From positions 2,976,001 to 3,040,000 of the forward strand of contig NZ_CP053697.2 in assembly GCF_013200955.2 (NCBI RefSeq): 64,000 nucleotides of DNA. The letters run 5' to 3'. This DNA comes from Pseudomonas campi. Lineage in GTDB: Bacteria; Pseudomonadota; Gammaproteobacteria; Pseudomonadales; Pseudomonadaceae. The position numbers and the translations under genes are program-made. Positions 1 to 8,491 of this stretch are shown here, piece by piece. The notes below the pieces were generated by a model. The model was not told where the DNA came from and did not search any database. It saw only the letters and a list, made by a program, of their open reading frames with translations. The stretch's first letter is position 1. Each line of letters begins with the position of its first letter.

Positions 1-1
1 C

Positions 2-874
2 TTCCTCGCCCCGCACCAGCGCGCCCTGGGTTACGTGTTCCAGGAAGCCAGCCTATTCGAGCACCTTTCGGTGCGCGGCAATCTGGAATATGGGCGCAAA
101 CGCATTCCGGCCGAGCAGCGCCGGGTCAGCCTGGAGCAGGCACTGGCACTGCTCGGCATCGAGCACCTGCTCGAACGCCTGCCGGCCAAGCTGTCCGGTG
201 GTGAACGGCAACGGGTCGCCATCGCCCGCGCACTGCTGACCAGCCCACGCCTGCTGCTGCTGGACGAGCCGCTGGCCGCCCTCGACCCGCAGCGCAAGGC
301 CGAAATCCTGCCCTATCTGGAGCGCCTGCACGACGAACTGGAGATACCGGTGCTCTACGTCAGCCACGCGCCGGATGAGGTGGCACGCCTGGCCGATCAT
401 CTGGTGCTGCTGGACCACGGCCAGGTGCAGGCCAGCGGCCCGGTCGACGAGTTGCTGGCACGCCTCGACCTGCCCATGGCCCACAGCGAGGATGCCGGCG
501 TGGTGGTGCAGGCGCGGGTCAGCGGCCACGATGCGCACTATCAACTGCTCAGCCTGGACTTTCCCGACAGCCCGATTGGCCTGCGCATCGCCCATGCCCC
601 GGTCGCCAGCGGCAAGCTGCTGCGGGTCAAGGTGCAGGCCCGCGATGTCAGCCTGAGCCTGGATAAACCGCAGCACAGCAGCATCCTCAACCTGCTGCCG
701 GTGACCGTGCACAGCCAGGCGCCAGCGGACAACCCGGCCCATGTGCTGGTGCGCCTGGACATGCACGGCACGCCGCTGCTGGCGCGCATCACCCGCTACT
801 CGCGCGACCAGCTCGGCCTGCACGATGGCCAGCAGCTGTGGGCGCAGATCAAGTCGGTGGCGCTGCTGGCTTGA
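2..874 (+). CDS. modC: Molybdate ABC transporter ATP-binding protein ModC (5' truncated by window edge)
   Basis: ATPase subunit that powers molybdate import through ModB with binding protein ModA. The reading frame is open from the first bases, so the Walker A region lies outside the window. Visible are the Q-loop ([10 protein letters not shown]), the ABC signature [15 protein letters not shown], Walker [13 protein letters not shown] and the H-loop (YVSHAPDEV). The last ~140 residues form the MOP/TOBE-type molybdate-binding extension ([14 protein letters not shown] stretch) that separates ModC from generic ABC ATPases. The gene would be the last of a modABC operon. A large intergenic repeat follows the stop. 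Identity is family-level and strong; other TOBE-bearing importers such as the PotA type are less likely because of the short linker and the [11 protein letters not shown] sequence. Confidence 0.9.
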   Translation, partial: FLAPHQRALGYVFQEASLFEHLSVRGNLEYGRKRIPAEQRRVSLEQALALLGIEHLLERLPAKLSGGERQRVAIARALLTSPRLLLLDEPLAALDPQRKAEILPYLERLHDELEIPVLYVSHAPDEVARLADHLVLLDHGQVQASGPVDELLARLDLPMAHSEDAGVVVQARVSGHDAHYQLLSLDFPDSPIGLRIAHAPVASGKLLRVKVQARDVSLSLDKPQHSSILNLLPVTVHSQAPADNPAHVLVRLDMHGTPLLARITRYSRDQLGLHDGQQLWAQIKSVALLA

Positions 875-896
875 AGGCTGACTCGGACCTCGAATA

Positions 897-1018
897 CTCC
901 CCTCTCCCACTTGTGGGAGAGGGGCTGGGGGAGAGGGCGTTGGCCCACTCCCCCTCTCCCCAACCCTCGGCTTTAGCTTTCTGCGTCGCTCCGTCGTCTC
1001 CCGTAAACGGCAGAGGGC
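897..1018. repeat. Palindromic intergenic repeat, family 1 (two modules, right module interrupted)
   Basis: The left module 897-937 is a perfect hairpin around CCCACTTGTGGG followed by a G-rich tail. The right module, 948-1018, matches the CCAACCCTCTCCCGTAAACG module found at 57650-57690 and 59206-59243. Here it is split by about 30 bp at 968-998. The rest of 875-1139 shows no gene. Confidence 0.75.
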
Positions 1019-1139
1019 GTAGTCCATGCCTGCGCCCCACGCCGTTATGGCGCTGCAACCAAGATCGGCCACCGCGCCGCGCTTGTCCGCCGCCGCCGAG
1101 CGCCCTACCATCCGGCCCACACTTTCGCCGAGCCCTGCC

Positions 1140-2141
1140 ATGCGCGAACGCACCATCGCCAGCCATTTCGTCCGCGCCGCCCTGCGCGGCGCCGAGCGCC
1201 AGGGCCTGGACTACAGCGCCCTGCTGCGCGAGCTGGGCATCCAGCCTGCGTTGCTGGAGGAACCGCGCGCGCGCCTCGCCCCCGAGCAGTTCACCCGCCT
1301 GCTGCAAGGCCTGTGGGCGCTGCTCGACGACGAGTACATGGGCTTCGGCCAGCGCCCGAGCAAGCGCGGCACTTTCGCCATGATGGGCCACGCCATCATC
1401 CATTGCCGTACCCTGGAAAAAGCCCTGGTGCGCGGCATGCTGTTCTATGGCCTGTTCCCCGACGCTCCCCGCGTGCAGCTGCAGCGCGAAGACGAGTGGG
1501 TCCGCCTGAGTATCGACAGCTCGGTGCTGTGGGACCCGGACCACTTCCTCACCGAGAGCCTGCTGGTGATCTGGCACCGCCTCGGCAGCTGGCTGATCGG
1601 CCAGCGCATCCGCCTGGAAGAAGCCAGCTTCGCCTACCCGGAACCGGCGCACAGCGACGAGTACGACCTGCTGTTCCCCTGCCCACGGCGCTTCGACGCC
1701 GCCAGCACCAGCCTGCTGTTTCACAGCCGCTACCTGAACATGCCGCTGCTGCAGGACGAGCGCACGCTCAAGCAGTTCCTCGAACACTCACCGGCCGACC
1801 TGCTGGCCCGCCCCGATGGCGGCGACAGCCTGACCAGCCGCATCCGCCGCCTGCTCGGCCGCGACTGTGCCAACTGGCCCGACCTGGAACAGGTCGCCCA
1901 GCAACTGCATATCAGCCCGCAGACCCTGCGCCGCCACCTGCGCGAGGAAGGCAGCAGCTTCCAGGAACTCAAGGACCACCTGCGCCGCGACCTGGCCATC
2001 TACCACCTGGGCCGCGACGAACTGTCGATCCAGGCGTTGGCCGAACAGCTCGGTTTCTCCGAACCCTCGGCCTTCCACCGCGCTTTCAAGAAATGGACCG
2101 GGCTGACCCCGGGGGCCTATCGCGCGCATCAGGAAAGCTGA
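1140..2141 (+). CDS. AraC family transcriptional regulator (arabinose-binding-like N-domain)
   Basis: Cytoplasmic DNA-binding regulator of 333 residues, normal for the OruR/ArgR-like AraC subgroup with an N-terminal AraC-binding-type domain (about residues 15-205). Two helix-turn-helix units form the C-terminal domain: LEQVAQQLHISPQTLRRHL (about 246-264) and IQALAEQLGFSEPSAFHRAF, ending in the typical WTGLTPGAYR motif. I start at the ATG at 1140 (MRERTIASHF). The same frame stays open further upstream, but those residues run into the intergenic repeat and look non-coding. The gene is followed 26 bp later by an M23 peptidase. Its effector and target genes cannot be read from the sequence. Confidence 0.88.
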   Translation: MRERTIASHFVRAALRGAERQGLDYSALLRELGIQPALLEEPRARLAPEQFTRLLQGLWALLDDEYMGFGQRPSKRGTFAMMGHAIIHCRTLEKALVRGMLFYGLFPDAPRVQLQREDEWVRLSIDSSVLWDPDHFLTESLLVIWHRLGSWLIGQRIRLEEASFAYPEPAHSDEYDLLFPCPRRFDAASTSLLFHSRYLNMPLLQDERTLKQFLEHSPADLLARPDGGDSLTSRIRRLLGRDCANWPDLEQVAQQLHISPQTLRRHLREEGSSFQELKDHLRRDLAIYHLGRDELSIQALAEQLGFSEPSAFHRAFKKWTGLTPGAYRAHQES

Positions 2142-2167
2142 CCCTTCCCCCGCCGCATGGACGCCGT

Positions 2168-2689
2168 ATGCTCAAACGCCCCCGCAAACGCTATCTCCTG
2201 CTCGCCCTGTGCCTCGCCTGGCTGCTCGCCCCTGAGTGGCCACAGGTGCCGGTGCAGGGCGCCAGCAGCAAGGACTGGCACCCCAAGAGTTTCTGGTTCG
2301 AGCCCTGGGGACGCTCCGGCGTGCACAAGGGCATCGACATCTTCGCTCGTACCGGTACGCCTGTAGTGGCGTCGAGCTATGGCCTGGTGCTGCTGCGCGG
2401 GGAAATCGCCATGGGTGGCAAGGTGCTGGTGGTGCTCGGGCCGAAATGGCGCCTGCACTATTTCGCCCACCTCGATAGCCACAGCGCCTGGCCCGGCCAA
2501 CCCGTGCTGCCCGGCAGCCTGCTGGGTACGGTCGGCGATAGCGGCAATGCGCGGGGCAAGCCGCCGCACCTGCACTACTCCATCGTCAGCCTGCTGCCCT
2601 ATTTCTGGCGCGCCGATGGCAGCTCGCAGGGCTGGAAGAAGATGTTCTACCTGGACCCCAGCCAGCTGATCGAATCCCGCAGCGATTAG
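2168..2689 (+). CDS. M23 family metallopeptidase (LytM domain), secreted or membrane-anchored
   Basis: Short (173 aa) zinc peptidase of the peptidoglycan-hydrolase M23/LytM family. An N-terminal basic/hydrophobic segment (residues 1-20, LLLALCLAWLLA) is a signal peptide or anchor. The zinc site is visible as HKGIDIF (H..D) near residue 56 and PPHLHYSIV (HxH) near residue 137, so the catalytic set looks intact. The start is the ATG at 2168. A longer open frame upstream overlaps the AraC gene and is a shadow. Other M23 proteins often carry LysM or coiled-coil domains, which are absent here. It could act as an endopeptidase on cell-wall crosslinks or bacteriocin-like targets; the substrate is unknown. 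Confidence 0.85.
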   Translation: MLKRPRKRYLLLALCLAWLLAPEWPQVPVQGASSKDWHPKSFWFEPWGRSGVHKGIDIFARTGTPVVASSYGLVLLRGEIAMGGKVLVVLGPKWRLHYFAHLDSHSAWPGQPVLPGSLLGTVGDSGNARGKPPHLHYSIVSLLPYFWRADGSSQGWKKMFYLDPSQLIESRSD

Positions 2690-2796
2690 CGGCAAACGCG
2701 GCGGTGCGGCGTAGCACCGCCGCCAGCCGATGAACTGCCTTGAATCGCCCATCGAATCCGGTAGGCTCAGCAACTTTCTTCAGAGGAGTACACCCC

Positions 2797-3078
2797 ATGG
2801 CCCGAGCCACTGCCCGTCACATCCTGGTTGCCAGCGAAGCCAAGTGCAACGAACTGAAAGCCGCCATCGAAGGTGGTGCCGACTTCGCTCAGGTCGCCAA
2901 AGACAACTCCACCTGCCCGTCCAGCCGCCAGGGCGGCGACCTCGGCTCCTTCGGCCCCGGCCAGATGGTCAAGGAATTCGACACCGTGGTGTTCAGCGCA
3001 CCGATCAATGTGGTGCAGGGCCCGGTGAAAACCCAGTTCGGCTACCACCTGCTGGAAGTCACCAGCCGCCAGGACTGA
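2797..3078 (+). CDS. ppiC: Parvulin-type peptidyl-prolyl cis-trans isomerase
   Basis: Single-domain parvulin of 93 residues, the usual size of E. coli PpiC, which isomerises Xaa-Pro bonds in the cytoplasm. Family hallmarks are ARHILV near the start, the conserved GGDLGSFGPGQMVKEFD block and the C-terminal QTQFGYHLLEV-like motif (here KTQFGYHLLEV). No signal peptide. The ATG at 2797 has a good AGAGGA ribosome site 9-10 bases upstream. A GC-rich hairpin follows the stop. Reliable family call. Confidence 0.95.
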   Translation: MARATARHILVASEAKCNELKAAIEGGADFAQVAKDNSTCPSSRQGGDLGSFGPGQMVKEFDTVVFSAPINVVQGPVKTQFGYHLLEVTSRQD

Positions 3079-3086
3079 TAGTTCCA

Positions 3087-3116
3087 CCCGCCCTGGCCGC
3101 GCCCGGGGCGGGTTCT
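3087..3116 (+). terminator. Possible terminator hairpin after ppiC
   Basis: A 7-bp GC stem (CCCGCCC 3087-3093 with GGGCGGG 3106-3112) lies just after the ppiC stop and is followed by only a weak T-rich stretch. It may also simply be a GC-rich palindrome. Confidence 0.4.
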
Positions 3117-3203
3117 CCCTCCGCTAGATCCCGCGGCACACCCAATCCGGCCGCTCTGCCCCACCCGCCTACACTGGCTGCACCGCAACCCTGATTGCCA
3201 CGC

Positions 3204-3935
3204 ATGCCTACAACCTCCGCTCGTCTACTCTGCCTCCTCATCCTGCTGCTGCCGTTGCCCGCCTGGGCCGAAGCCTTGCAGCTGTTCAGCGTGCAAGCGC
3301 CACCCCTGACCTCGAACGAGCCAGGCCAGCACGGCCTGGTCGGTGAAGTGGTGCTGGCCGCTCTGGCTGCGGAAAAGCTCGACTACAGGCTGCACATGCC
3401 GCCCTGGCCACGGGCACAAAAACAGGTGCAGGAAGGCCGCGACCTGCTGATCATGCCGCTGTCACGCATTCCCTCGCGGGAAAAGCTGTACACCTGGATT
3501 ACCCCTATTTTCCACATACAACGGGCCTTCTTCAGCCTCGGCACGCCGGTGCGTTCGATGGCCGAAGCACGCCTGCAGCTGCGCAAGATCGGCGTCGGCC
3601 TGGGCAGCGCGCAGCACCAGCAACTGCTCGACGCAGGCTTTCGCGAAGACCAGCTGCTGGTGTTGAAGATCGATGAGAACCCGGCGCTGATGCTGGAAAT
3701 GGGCCGCCTGGACGCCTGGTTCAATGGGATTCCCGAAGCCCGTTACTTCTGGGAAAAGGTCGGCAAGCACGAACTGCACAGCAGCCCGCCCCTGGTCAGC
3801 AACGACCTCTACCTGGCCTGCTCGCTAGAGTGCGACCCGGACCTGGTCGAGCGCCTGCGCCGGCGCCTGCAGCTGATGCAGGCGTCCGGCGAAATAGCGC
3901 GCATCCAGGCGCGCTACGCCCGCTATACCGACTGA
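3204..3935 (+). CDS. Periplasmic solute-binding protein, SBP_bac_3 family
   Basis: 243-residue exported protein with a clear signal peptide (LLCLLILLLPLPAWA, cleavage about residue 21) and the fold of family 3 amino-acid-binding proteins: WPRAQKQVQEGRDLLIMPLSRIPSREK corresponds to the lobe-1 ligand region and ends with the family tail RLQLMQASGEIARIQARY. No permease or ATPase gene adjoins it, so it is an orphan binding protein; orphan members in Pseudomonas can also serve as sensors. The start is the ATG at 3204, since upstream TTG starts only lengthen the leader. Three relatives lie in this window (17869-18633 decayed, 33770-34525, 52012-52791). Ligand unknown. Confidence 0.8.
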   Translation: MPTTSARLLCLLILLLPLPAWAEALQLFSVQAPPLTSNEPGQHGLVGEVVLAALAAEKLDYRLHMPPWPRAQKQVQEGRDLLIMPLSRIPSREKLYTWITPIFHIQRAFFSLGTPVRSMAEARLQLRKIGVGLGSAQHQQLLDAGFREDQLLVLKIDENPALMLEMGRLDAWFNGIPEARYFWEKVGKHELHSSPPLVSNDLYLACSLECDPDLVERLRRRLQLMQASGEIARIQARYARYTD

Positions 3936-4113
3936 ATCGGCCAAGCCTTAGCCTGCCAGTCATCCGAGCGGCGGCCAAAGCCGACGCCATCAGACGGAAT
4001 CCTTGCGTGCAGCGCTTCCAGCGGCCCGACACTGGCAGAAATTCACTATTCAAAACCTGCCACGGCATGGAAACTGCCGCCCGACCACTGCAAGCCACAA
4101 GGAAGTTCCCGCC

Positions 4114-4503
4114 ATGCACACGCAATCACCCGCCACCACGCCTGCCACTCGTCCTGCCCTGCCCAAACTCAAGCTGGTGCTGCATAGCCTGTCACTACTC
4201 GCGGCTGCCTTGGTGGCCAACGGTTTCTGGTCCAGCCTGCCGGCTTTCGCCGACGTTTTCAGCAGCTTCGGTGCCGAGCTCCCCCTGTTGACCCAGCTGG
4301 TCGTGGACTATCCGCAAGCGGTATGGAACATCCTGCGCAGCGGCCTGGCCCATCAACTGGCCTGGTTGCTGCTCTGGATCGCAGTACGCGAGCGCTGGGC
4401 TCATATCGGTCTGCTGCTGGCGAGCCTGGTGGCCTGGCTCTTGGTTGCCCTGCAGATCGTTGCGGTTTATCTGCCGATTTTCAGTCTCAGTACGGTGGTG
4501 TGA
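4114..4503 (+). CDS. Small inner-membrane protein, unknown function
   Basis: 129 residues with about three hydrophobic segments (roughly 24-45, 78-95 and 98-123) and a proline-rich N-terminus. The ATG at 4114 is preceded by AAGGAAG. I do not recognise the family. The gene stands alone between a binding protein and a 43-residue basic protein, with nearly 180 bp of non-coding DNA on either side. Its base composition resembles its neighbours, so there is no sign of recent transfer. Confidence 0.65.
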   Translation: MHTQSPATTPATRPALPKLKLVLHSLSLLAAALVANGFWSSLPAFADVFSSFGAELPLLTQLVVDYPQAVWNILRSGLAHQLAWLLLWIAVRERWAHIGLLLASLVAWLLVALQIVAVYLPIFSLSTVV

Positions 4504-4696
4504 GGCGGCGCCAACCTGCTGTTCGCAATCAGTCTTACACCAGACGTACGGCCGGGACAGCAACCTGCCTGGCCTCTGGAGCAGACTATGCTTGTTGCAG
4601 ATAAAATCTTGCATCCATGCAGGTTCATGCAGCCTGGGAGGTGGTAATGGCCAACGAGCACACAGCGTCCATCCCTACATCACCGAGGTAAACGTC

Positions 4697-4828
4697 ATGA
4701 GCAAGAGTCAGGACTCACACAAAGAGAGCAAGAAGAAACCGCTCAAGAGCCTTCACGACAAGCGCCTGGCCAAACGCGAGAAAAAGCATGGCACCACCCT
4801 GCTGGGCAGCCACGCCGAAACCCCTTGA
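4697..4828 (+). CDS. Small basic hypothetical protein (43 aa)
   Basis: Lys/Arg-rich, hydrophilic peptide (MSKSQDSHKESKKKPLKSL...), with a good GAGGTAA ribosome site before the ATG at 4697. No hydrophobic segment and no recognised domain. The composition resembles small nucleic-acid- or ribosome-associated proteins, but that is only a composition argument. The longer open frame upstream lacks coding character. Confidence 0.6.
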   Translation: MSKSQDSHKESKKKPLKSLHDKRLAKREKKHGTTLLGSHAETP

Positions 4829-5000
4829 GCTCCCCGACAAACCCGGCGCCACTTGGGCGCCGGCCTCCTCCCCGCCCTTTCAAGCCACAGCCCGACAGCT
4901 CACAGGTGCCTCCGCGCGCGTGACCGGCTAGAATCTGCCGCCTTATCCGGCACAGGCCGGACAGCGACTTACCCCATCCGCAGCCAGCGAGAGAGCCAAC

Positions 5001-5702
5001 ATGGGCGCACAGTGGAAAGCCAAACCTAAAGAAGCCGCAGCCAACGCCAGAGGCAAGATCTTCGGCCGCCTGGTCAAGGAAATCATGGTCGCCGCACGCA
5101 ACGGCGCCGATCCGGACCTGAACCCCAAGCTGCGCGTGGCCGTGCACCAGGCCAAGAAAGCCTCGATGCCCAAGGACACCCTGGAGCGCGCGATCAAGAA
5201 AGGCGCCGGCCTGCTCGGCGAGACCGTCAACTTCGAGCGCCTCACCTACGAAGGCTTCGCCCCGCACCAGGTGCCGGTGATCATCGAATGCCTGACCGAC
5301 AACGTGAACCGCACCGTGGCGGAAATCCGCGTGCTGTTCCGCAAGGGCCAGATGGGCGCCTCCGGTTCGGTAACCTGGGACTTCAACCACGTCGGCATGA
5401 TCGAAGCCTCCTCCGACAGCGGCGCCGATCCGGAGCTGGCCGCCATCGAAGCCGGCGCCCAGGACTTCGAGCCGTCCGATGAAGGCAACACCCTGTTCGT
5501 CACCGAACTGACAGACCTCGACGCCGTGTGCAAAGCCCTGCCGGAGCAGGGTTTCACCGTCAACTCGGCGAAGATCGGCTACATGCCGAAGAACCCGGTC
5601 AGTGGCCTGAGCGACGCACAGATGGAAGAAGTCGAAGCCTTCCTCGAAGCCCTCGACAACCACGACGACGTGCAGAACGTCTACGTCGGCCTGGCTGGCT
5701 GA
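5001..5702 (+). CDS. YebC/PmpR family protein, YeeN-type
   Basis: 233-residue member of the YebC (TACO1) family, known as DNA-binding regulators or ribosome-associated factors that relieve stalling. The characteristic blocks are present: [39 protein letters not shown], and [13 protein letters not shown]. The N-terminus begins MGAQWKAK rather than MAGHSKWANIKHRK, which places it in the YeeN branch rather than with the ruvC-linked YebC. It stands outside a ruv operon, consistent with this branch. The ATG at 5001 has GAGAG upstream. A 62-codon gene follows after 4 bases. Confidence 0.9.
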   Translation: MGAQWKAKPKEAAANARGKIFGRLVKEIMVAARNGADPDLNPKLRVAVHQAKKASMPKDTLERAIKKGAGLLGETVNFERLTYEGFAPHQVPVIIECLTDNVNRTVAEIRVLFRKGQMGASGSVTWDFNHVGMIEASSDSGADPELAAIEAGAQDFEPSDEGNTLFVTELTDLDAVCKALPEQGFTVNSAKIGYMPKNPVSGLSDAQMEEVEAFLEALDNHDDVQNVYVGLAG

Positions 5703-5706
5703 TTCA

Positions 5707-5895
5707 TTGAGTCGACAGCAATACCATGCCGATAACGCCGCGCGCGCCAGCAGCGAAGCGCGGCGCCTGCTCGACCAGCGTGCGGCCCTCGGCCCGCGCT
5801 GGCTGGCCTGGGTCGCCAGCGAGCTGTATCAGCTCAGCCCGCCCGAGTTCGCCAACATGGTACGCCGCGAGCTGGAACGACAAAGCGCCGGCTGA
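5707..5895 (+). CDS. Small hypothetical protein (62 aa), TTG start
   Basis: Short protein (MSRQQYHADNAARASSEARR...; ends NMVRRELERQSAG) starting at a TTG four bases after the YebC-type gene stop, so probably translationally coupled. Ala/Arg-rich and helical, with no recognised domain. Pseudomonas-like codon use favours a real gene, but there is no strong ribosome site and the start codon is rare, so confidence is moderate. Confidence 0.5.
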   Translation: MSRQQYHADNAARASSEARRLLDQRAALGPRWLAWVASELYQLSPPEFANMVRRELERQSAG

Positions 5896-6101
5896 ACCGC
5901 CCCTACGGCCATCCGCCTGCGCAGCCAATAATCGCGACTGATTCTCAGGCGTGCTGCAATATTGATCTCCGACAACACGCGCCGCCGGCCCCGCCGCCAC
6001 AATGCGCGGCATAACGCGTGTGCGGCCAACGAGCCCCACCCTCCTTCCTTGCGTGTAGACCCGACCACCGTCGCCATCCGGCGCCCGCCAGAGGTTTACC
6101 C

Positions 6102-6437
6102 ATGAGCATCACATCCGCCAGCATCTGCGCCGCGGCCGACGCCCTGCAGGGCTTTGTCGGCTTCAACGCGAAGACCGGCCAGCACCTCGTGCGTTTCAGC
6201 GAGGACTCCTTCGGCCTCGATGTGCCGGGCGAGAGCATCACCCCCATCAGCGAATTCGTCTGGGTGGCGCTGCCCGGCGGCGTCATGCGCCTGAGCCGCG
6301 AGCGCCTGCAACTGCTGGCGGCGCAGAATATCGACGACCGCCTGCACCTCGCCGAGGCGCTGCATGTCTACCTGCGGCGTAGCGACCTGCCCGAAATCAG
6401 CGCGGAACGGCGCGTACTGCCCAGGGCTTCGGCCTGA
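6102..6437 (+). CDS. Conserved-looking hypothetical protein (111 aa)
   Basis: Soluble 111-residue protein without signal peptide or transmembrane segment. The ATG at 6102 has AGAGG upstream. It contains no motif I recognise; VGFNAKTGQHLVRFSEDSFG and LHLAEALHVYLRRSDLPEI look like ordinary folded sequence. It lies between the YebC-type gene pair and the amidohydrolase gene in the same direction, 91 bp before the latter. The 206 bp upstream (5896-6101) hold nothing I can identify. Confidence 0.6.
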   Translation: MSITSASICAAADALQGFVGFNAKTGQHLVRFSEDSFGLDVPGESITPISEFVWVALPGGVMRLSRERLQLLAAQNIDDRLHLAEALHVYLRRSDLPEISAERRVLPRASA

Positions 6438-6528
6438 CCGAATCGACGGCACATTCATCGCTTTCGCCACCTGTTCGTGCCCCCACAGGCTCCTATGCTT
6501 GAGCACACAACAATAAGGAGCGGCAAGC

Positions 6529-8268
6529 ATGTTCGATGTGCTGATCAAGAACGGCCTGTTTTTCGATGGCACCGGCGCGCCGGGCGTGCTGCGCCACCTG
6601 GGCATCCGCGCCGGCAAGGTGGCAGCGATCAGCGCTACGCCGCTAGACGAGACCGGCTGCGCCGAGGTGATCGACGCCAGCGGCCAGTGGCTGATGCCCG
6701 GCTTCATCGACATGCACACCCACTACGACGCCGAACTGGTCGCCGCGCCCGCGCTCAAGGAGTCGGTGCGCCACGGGGTGACCACGGTGATGATCGGCAG
6801 CTGCTCGATCAGCATGGTGCTGTCCGCTGCCGAGGACTGCTCAGACCTGTTCACCCGCGTCGAGTCAGTGCCGCGCGAACATGTGCTGCCGCTGCTGCAG
6901 GCGCGCAAGAGCTGGAACAGCGCGGCCGACTACGTGGCCTTCCTCGACCAGCATCCGCTGGGCCCGAACATCTGCTCCTTCCTCGGCCACTCCGACCTGC
7001 GCGTGGCCGTGCTCGGCCTGCAGCGCGCGGTGGATGGCAAGGTACGTCCCAGCCAGGCGGAGCTGCAGCGCATGGCCGATCTATTGGAGGAAGCACTGGA
7101 CGCCGGCCTGCTCGGCCTATCCAGCATGACCAACCCCTGGGACAAGCTGGACGGCGAGCGCGAGCGCTCCAAGTCGCTGCCCTCGGTGTATTCCACCTGG
7201 CGCGAGTACGCCTGGCTCAACCGCGTACTGCGCCGCCGCGGGCGCATCCACCAGGGCGCACCGAACCTGGTGAGCAAGCTCAACGTGTTCGCCTACCTGT
7301 GGGAAAGCATGGGCCTGCTGCGCCGGCCGCTAAAGACCACGCTGATCACCCTGATGGATGTGAAGGCCGACCCCTGGCTGGCGCCGATCCTCGGCCCGCT
7401 GACGCGCTGGCTGAACCGCCTGAGCAACGCCGACTTCCGCTGGCAGACCCTGCCGGTGCCGTTCGAGACCTATGCCGATGGCATGGAATTCGTCGTTTTC
7501 GAGGAATTCCCCGCCGGCCAGGCCGCCCTGCATCTGGCCAGCCAGGACCTGCGCAGCGAGCTGTTCCGCGACCCAACCTACCGCCGCCAGTTCCGCCAGG
7601 ATGTCGACAAACGCTTCGGCGCGCGGGTCTGGCACCGCGACTTCGACGATGCCTGGATCGTCGACTGCCCGGACGCCAGCCTGGTCAGCCATAGCATCGG
7701 CGAGCTGGCGCGGCAGCGCGACCTGCACCCCGGCGACCTGTTCCTCGACCTGCTGGTGCTGCATGGCCCGCGCCTGCGCTGGCGCACGGTGATCGCCAAC
7801 CATCGCCGCGAGGTGGTGGAAAAACTGGTGTGCGAGCCGAGCACGCTGATCGGCTTCGCCGACTCCGGCGCGCATATCCGCAACATGGCCTTCTACAATT
7901 TCGCCCCGCGCCTGCTCAAGCTGGTGCAGGACGCCGAGCAGCGCGGCGCGGCGGTGATGCCGATCGAGAAAGCCATCTGGCGCCTGACCGGCGAGCTGGG
8001 CGAGTGGTTCGGCATCGACGCCGGCACCCTGCGCGAAGGCGGCCGCGCCGACCTGCTGCTACTCGACCCGCGGCGCCTGGACGACAGCCTGGCGACGTAC
8101 CAAGAGGCGCCGATGGAAGGCTTCAACGGCCTGCAGCGCATGGTCAACCGTGGCGATGCGGTGCGCTGCGTGCTGATCAACGGGCGCATCGCCTACCGCG
8201 ACGGCGAGTTCGCCAGCGACCTCGGCCAGGCCCGTGGCTACGGCCAGTTTCTGCGCGCCAACGCGTAG
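6529..8268 (+). CDS. Amidohydrolase, N-acyl-D-amino-acid deacylase (D-aminoacylase) family
   Basis: 579-residue cytoplasmic TIM-barrel metal hydrolase. The metal-binding DMHTHYD (H63, H65) follows the small N-terminal beta sandwich, and GFADSGAHIRNM near residue 445 carries the catalytic-type Asp of the superfamily. The C-terminal EGGRADLLLLDP ... CVLINGRIAYRDGEF is the usual closing beta-sandwich strand. Classical D-aminoacylases are about 480 aa; this longer class (COG3653-like) has an insertion in the barrel and mostly unknown substrates. The ATG at 6529 has AAGGAG. The TAG stop overlaps the inverted repeat of a 225-bp element. Confidence 0.85.
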   Translation: MFDVLIKNGLFFDGTGAPGVLRHLGIRAGKVAAISATPLDETGCAEVIDASGQWLMPGFIDMHTHYDAELVAAPALKESVRHGVTTVMIGSCSISMVLSAAEDCSDLFTRVESVPREHVLPLLQARKSWNSAADYVAFLDQHPLGPNICSFLGHSDLRVAVLGLQRAVDGKVRPSQAELQRMADLLEEALDAGLLGLSSMTNPWDKLDGERERSKSLPSVYSTWREYAWLNRVLRRRGRIHQGAPNLVSKLNVFAYLWESMGLLRRPLKTTLITLMDVKADPWLAPILGPLTRWLNRLSNADFRWQTLPVPFETYADGMEFVVFEEFPAGQAALHLASQDLRSELFRDPTYRRQFRQDVDKRFGARVWHRDFDDAWIVDCPDASLVSHSIGELARQRDLHPGDLFLDLLVLHGPRLRWRTVIANHRREVVEKLVCEPSTLIGFADSGAHIRNMAFYNFAPRLLKLVQDAEQRGAAVMPIEKAIWRLTGELGEWFGIDAGTLREGGRADLLLLDPRRLDDSLATYQEAPMEGFNGLQRMVNRGDAVRCVLINGRIAYRDGEFASDLGQARGYGQFLRANA

Positions 8269-8491
8269 AACCTGTTTACGGTCTTCTGAATTAGAGCCAG
8301 ACAAGGCGCTACGCCAGTAACAGCCTCCGGCTGGTCAAAACGCCGAGGAAGCGCAGTTTACGAGCTGTAAATGAGCATGACTCGTTTCACTCACCCTTCG
8401 GGTCGCGCTGAAGCGCGTTAGCCGCAAGCGGCTTGCCGAGGCCGCTTTTAACGCCGTATGGCCGCGAGTCAGGAGATCGTAAACAGGTTCT
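8267..8491. mobile_element. MITE-like element A, 225 bp, 23-bp imperfect terminal inverted repeats
   Basis: The left end AGAACCTGTTTACGGTCTTC and the inverse of the right end (AGAACCTGTTTACGATCTCC) pair with few mismatches. The interior has further short palindromes but no open frame or transposase. It exactly fills the space between two convergent genes and overlaps both of their stop codons (TAG 8266-8268 and TGA 8493-8491). A shortened relative is at 35172-35253. No target duplication is obvious. Confidence 0.7.

Noticed and set aside
1026..1139. Longer start for the AraC regulator
   Set aside because: The added residues come from intergenic repeat DNA and have no helix or domain character; ATG 1140 fits the family.
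838..1383. Plus-strand frame across the modC end and repeat
   Set aside because: It crosses the repeat palindromes and overlaps the AraC gene in a different frame.
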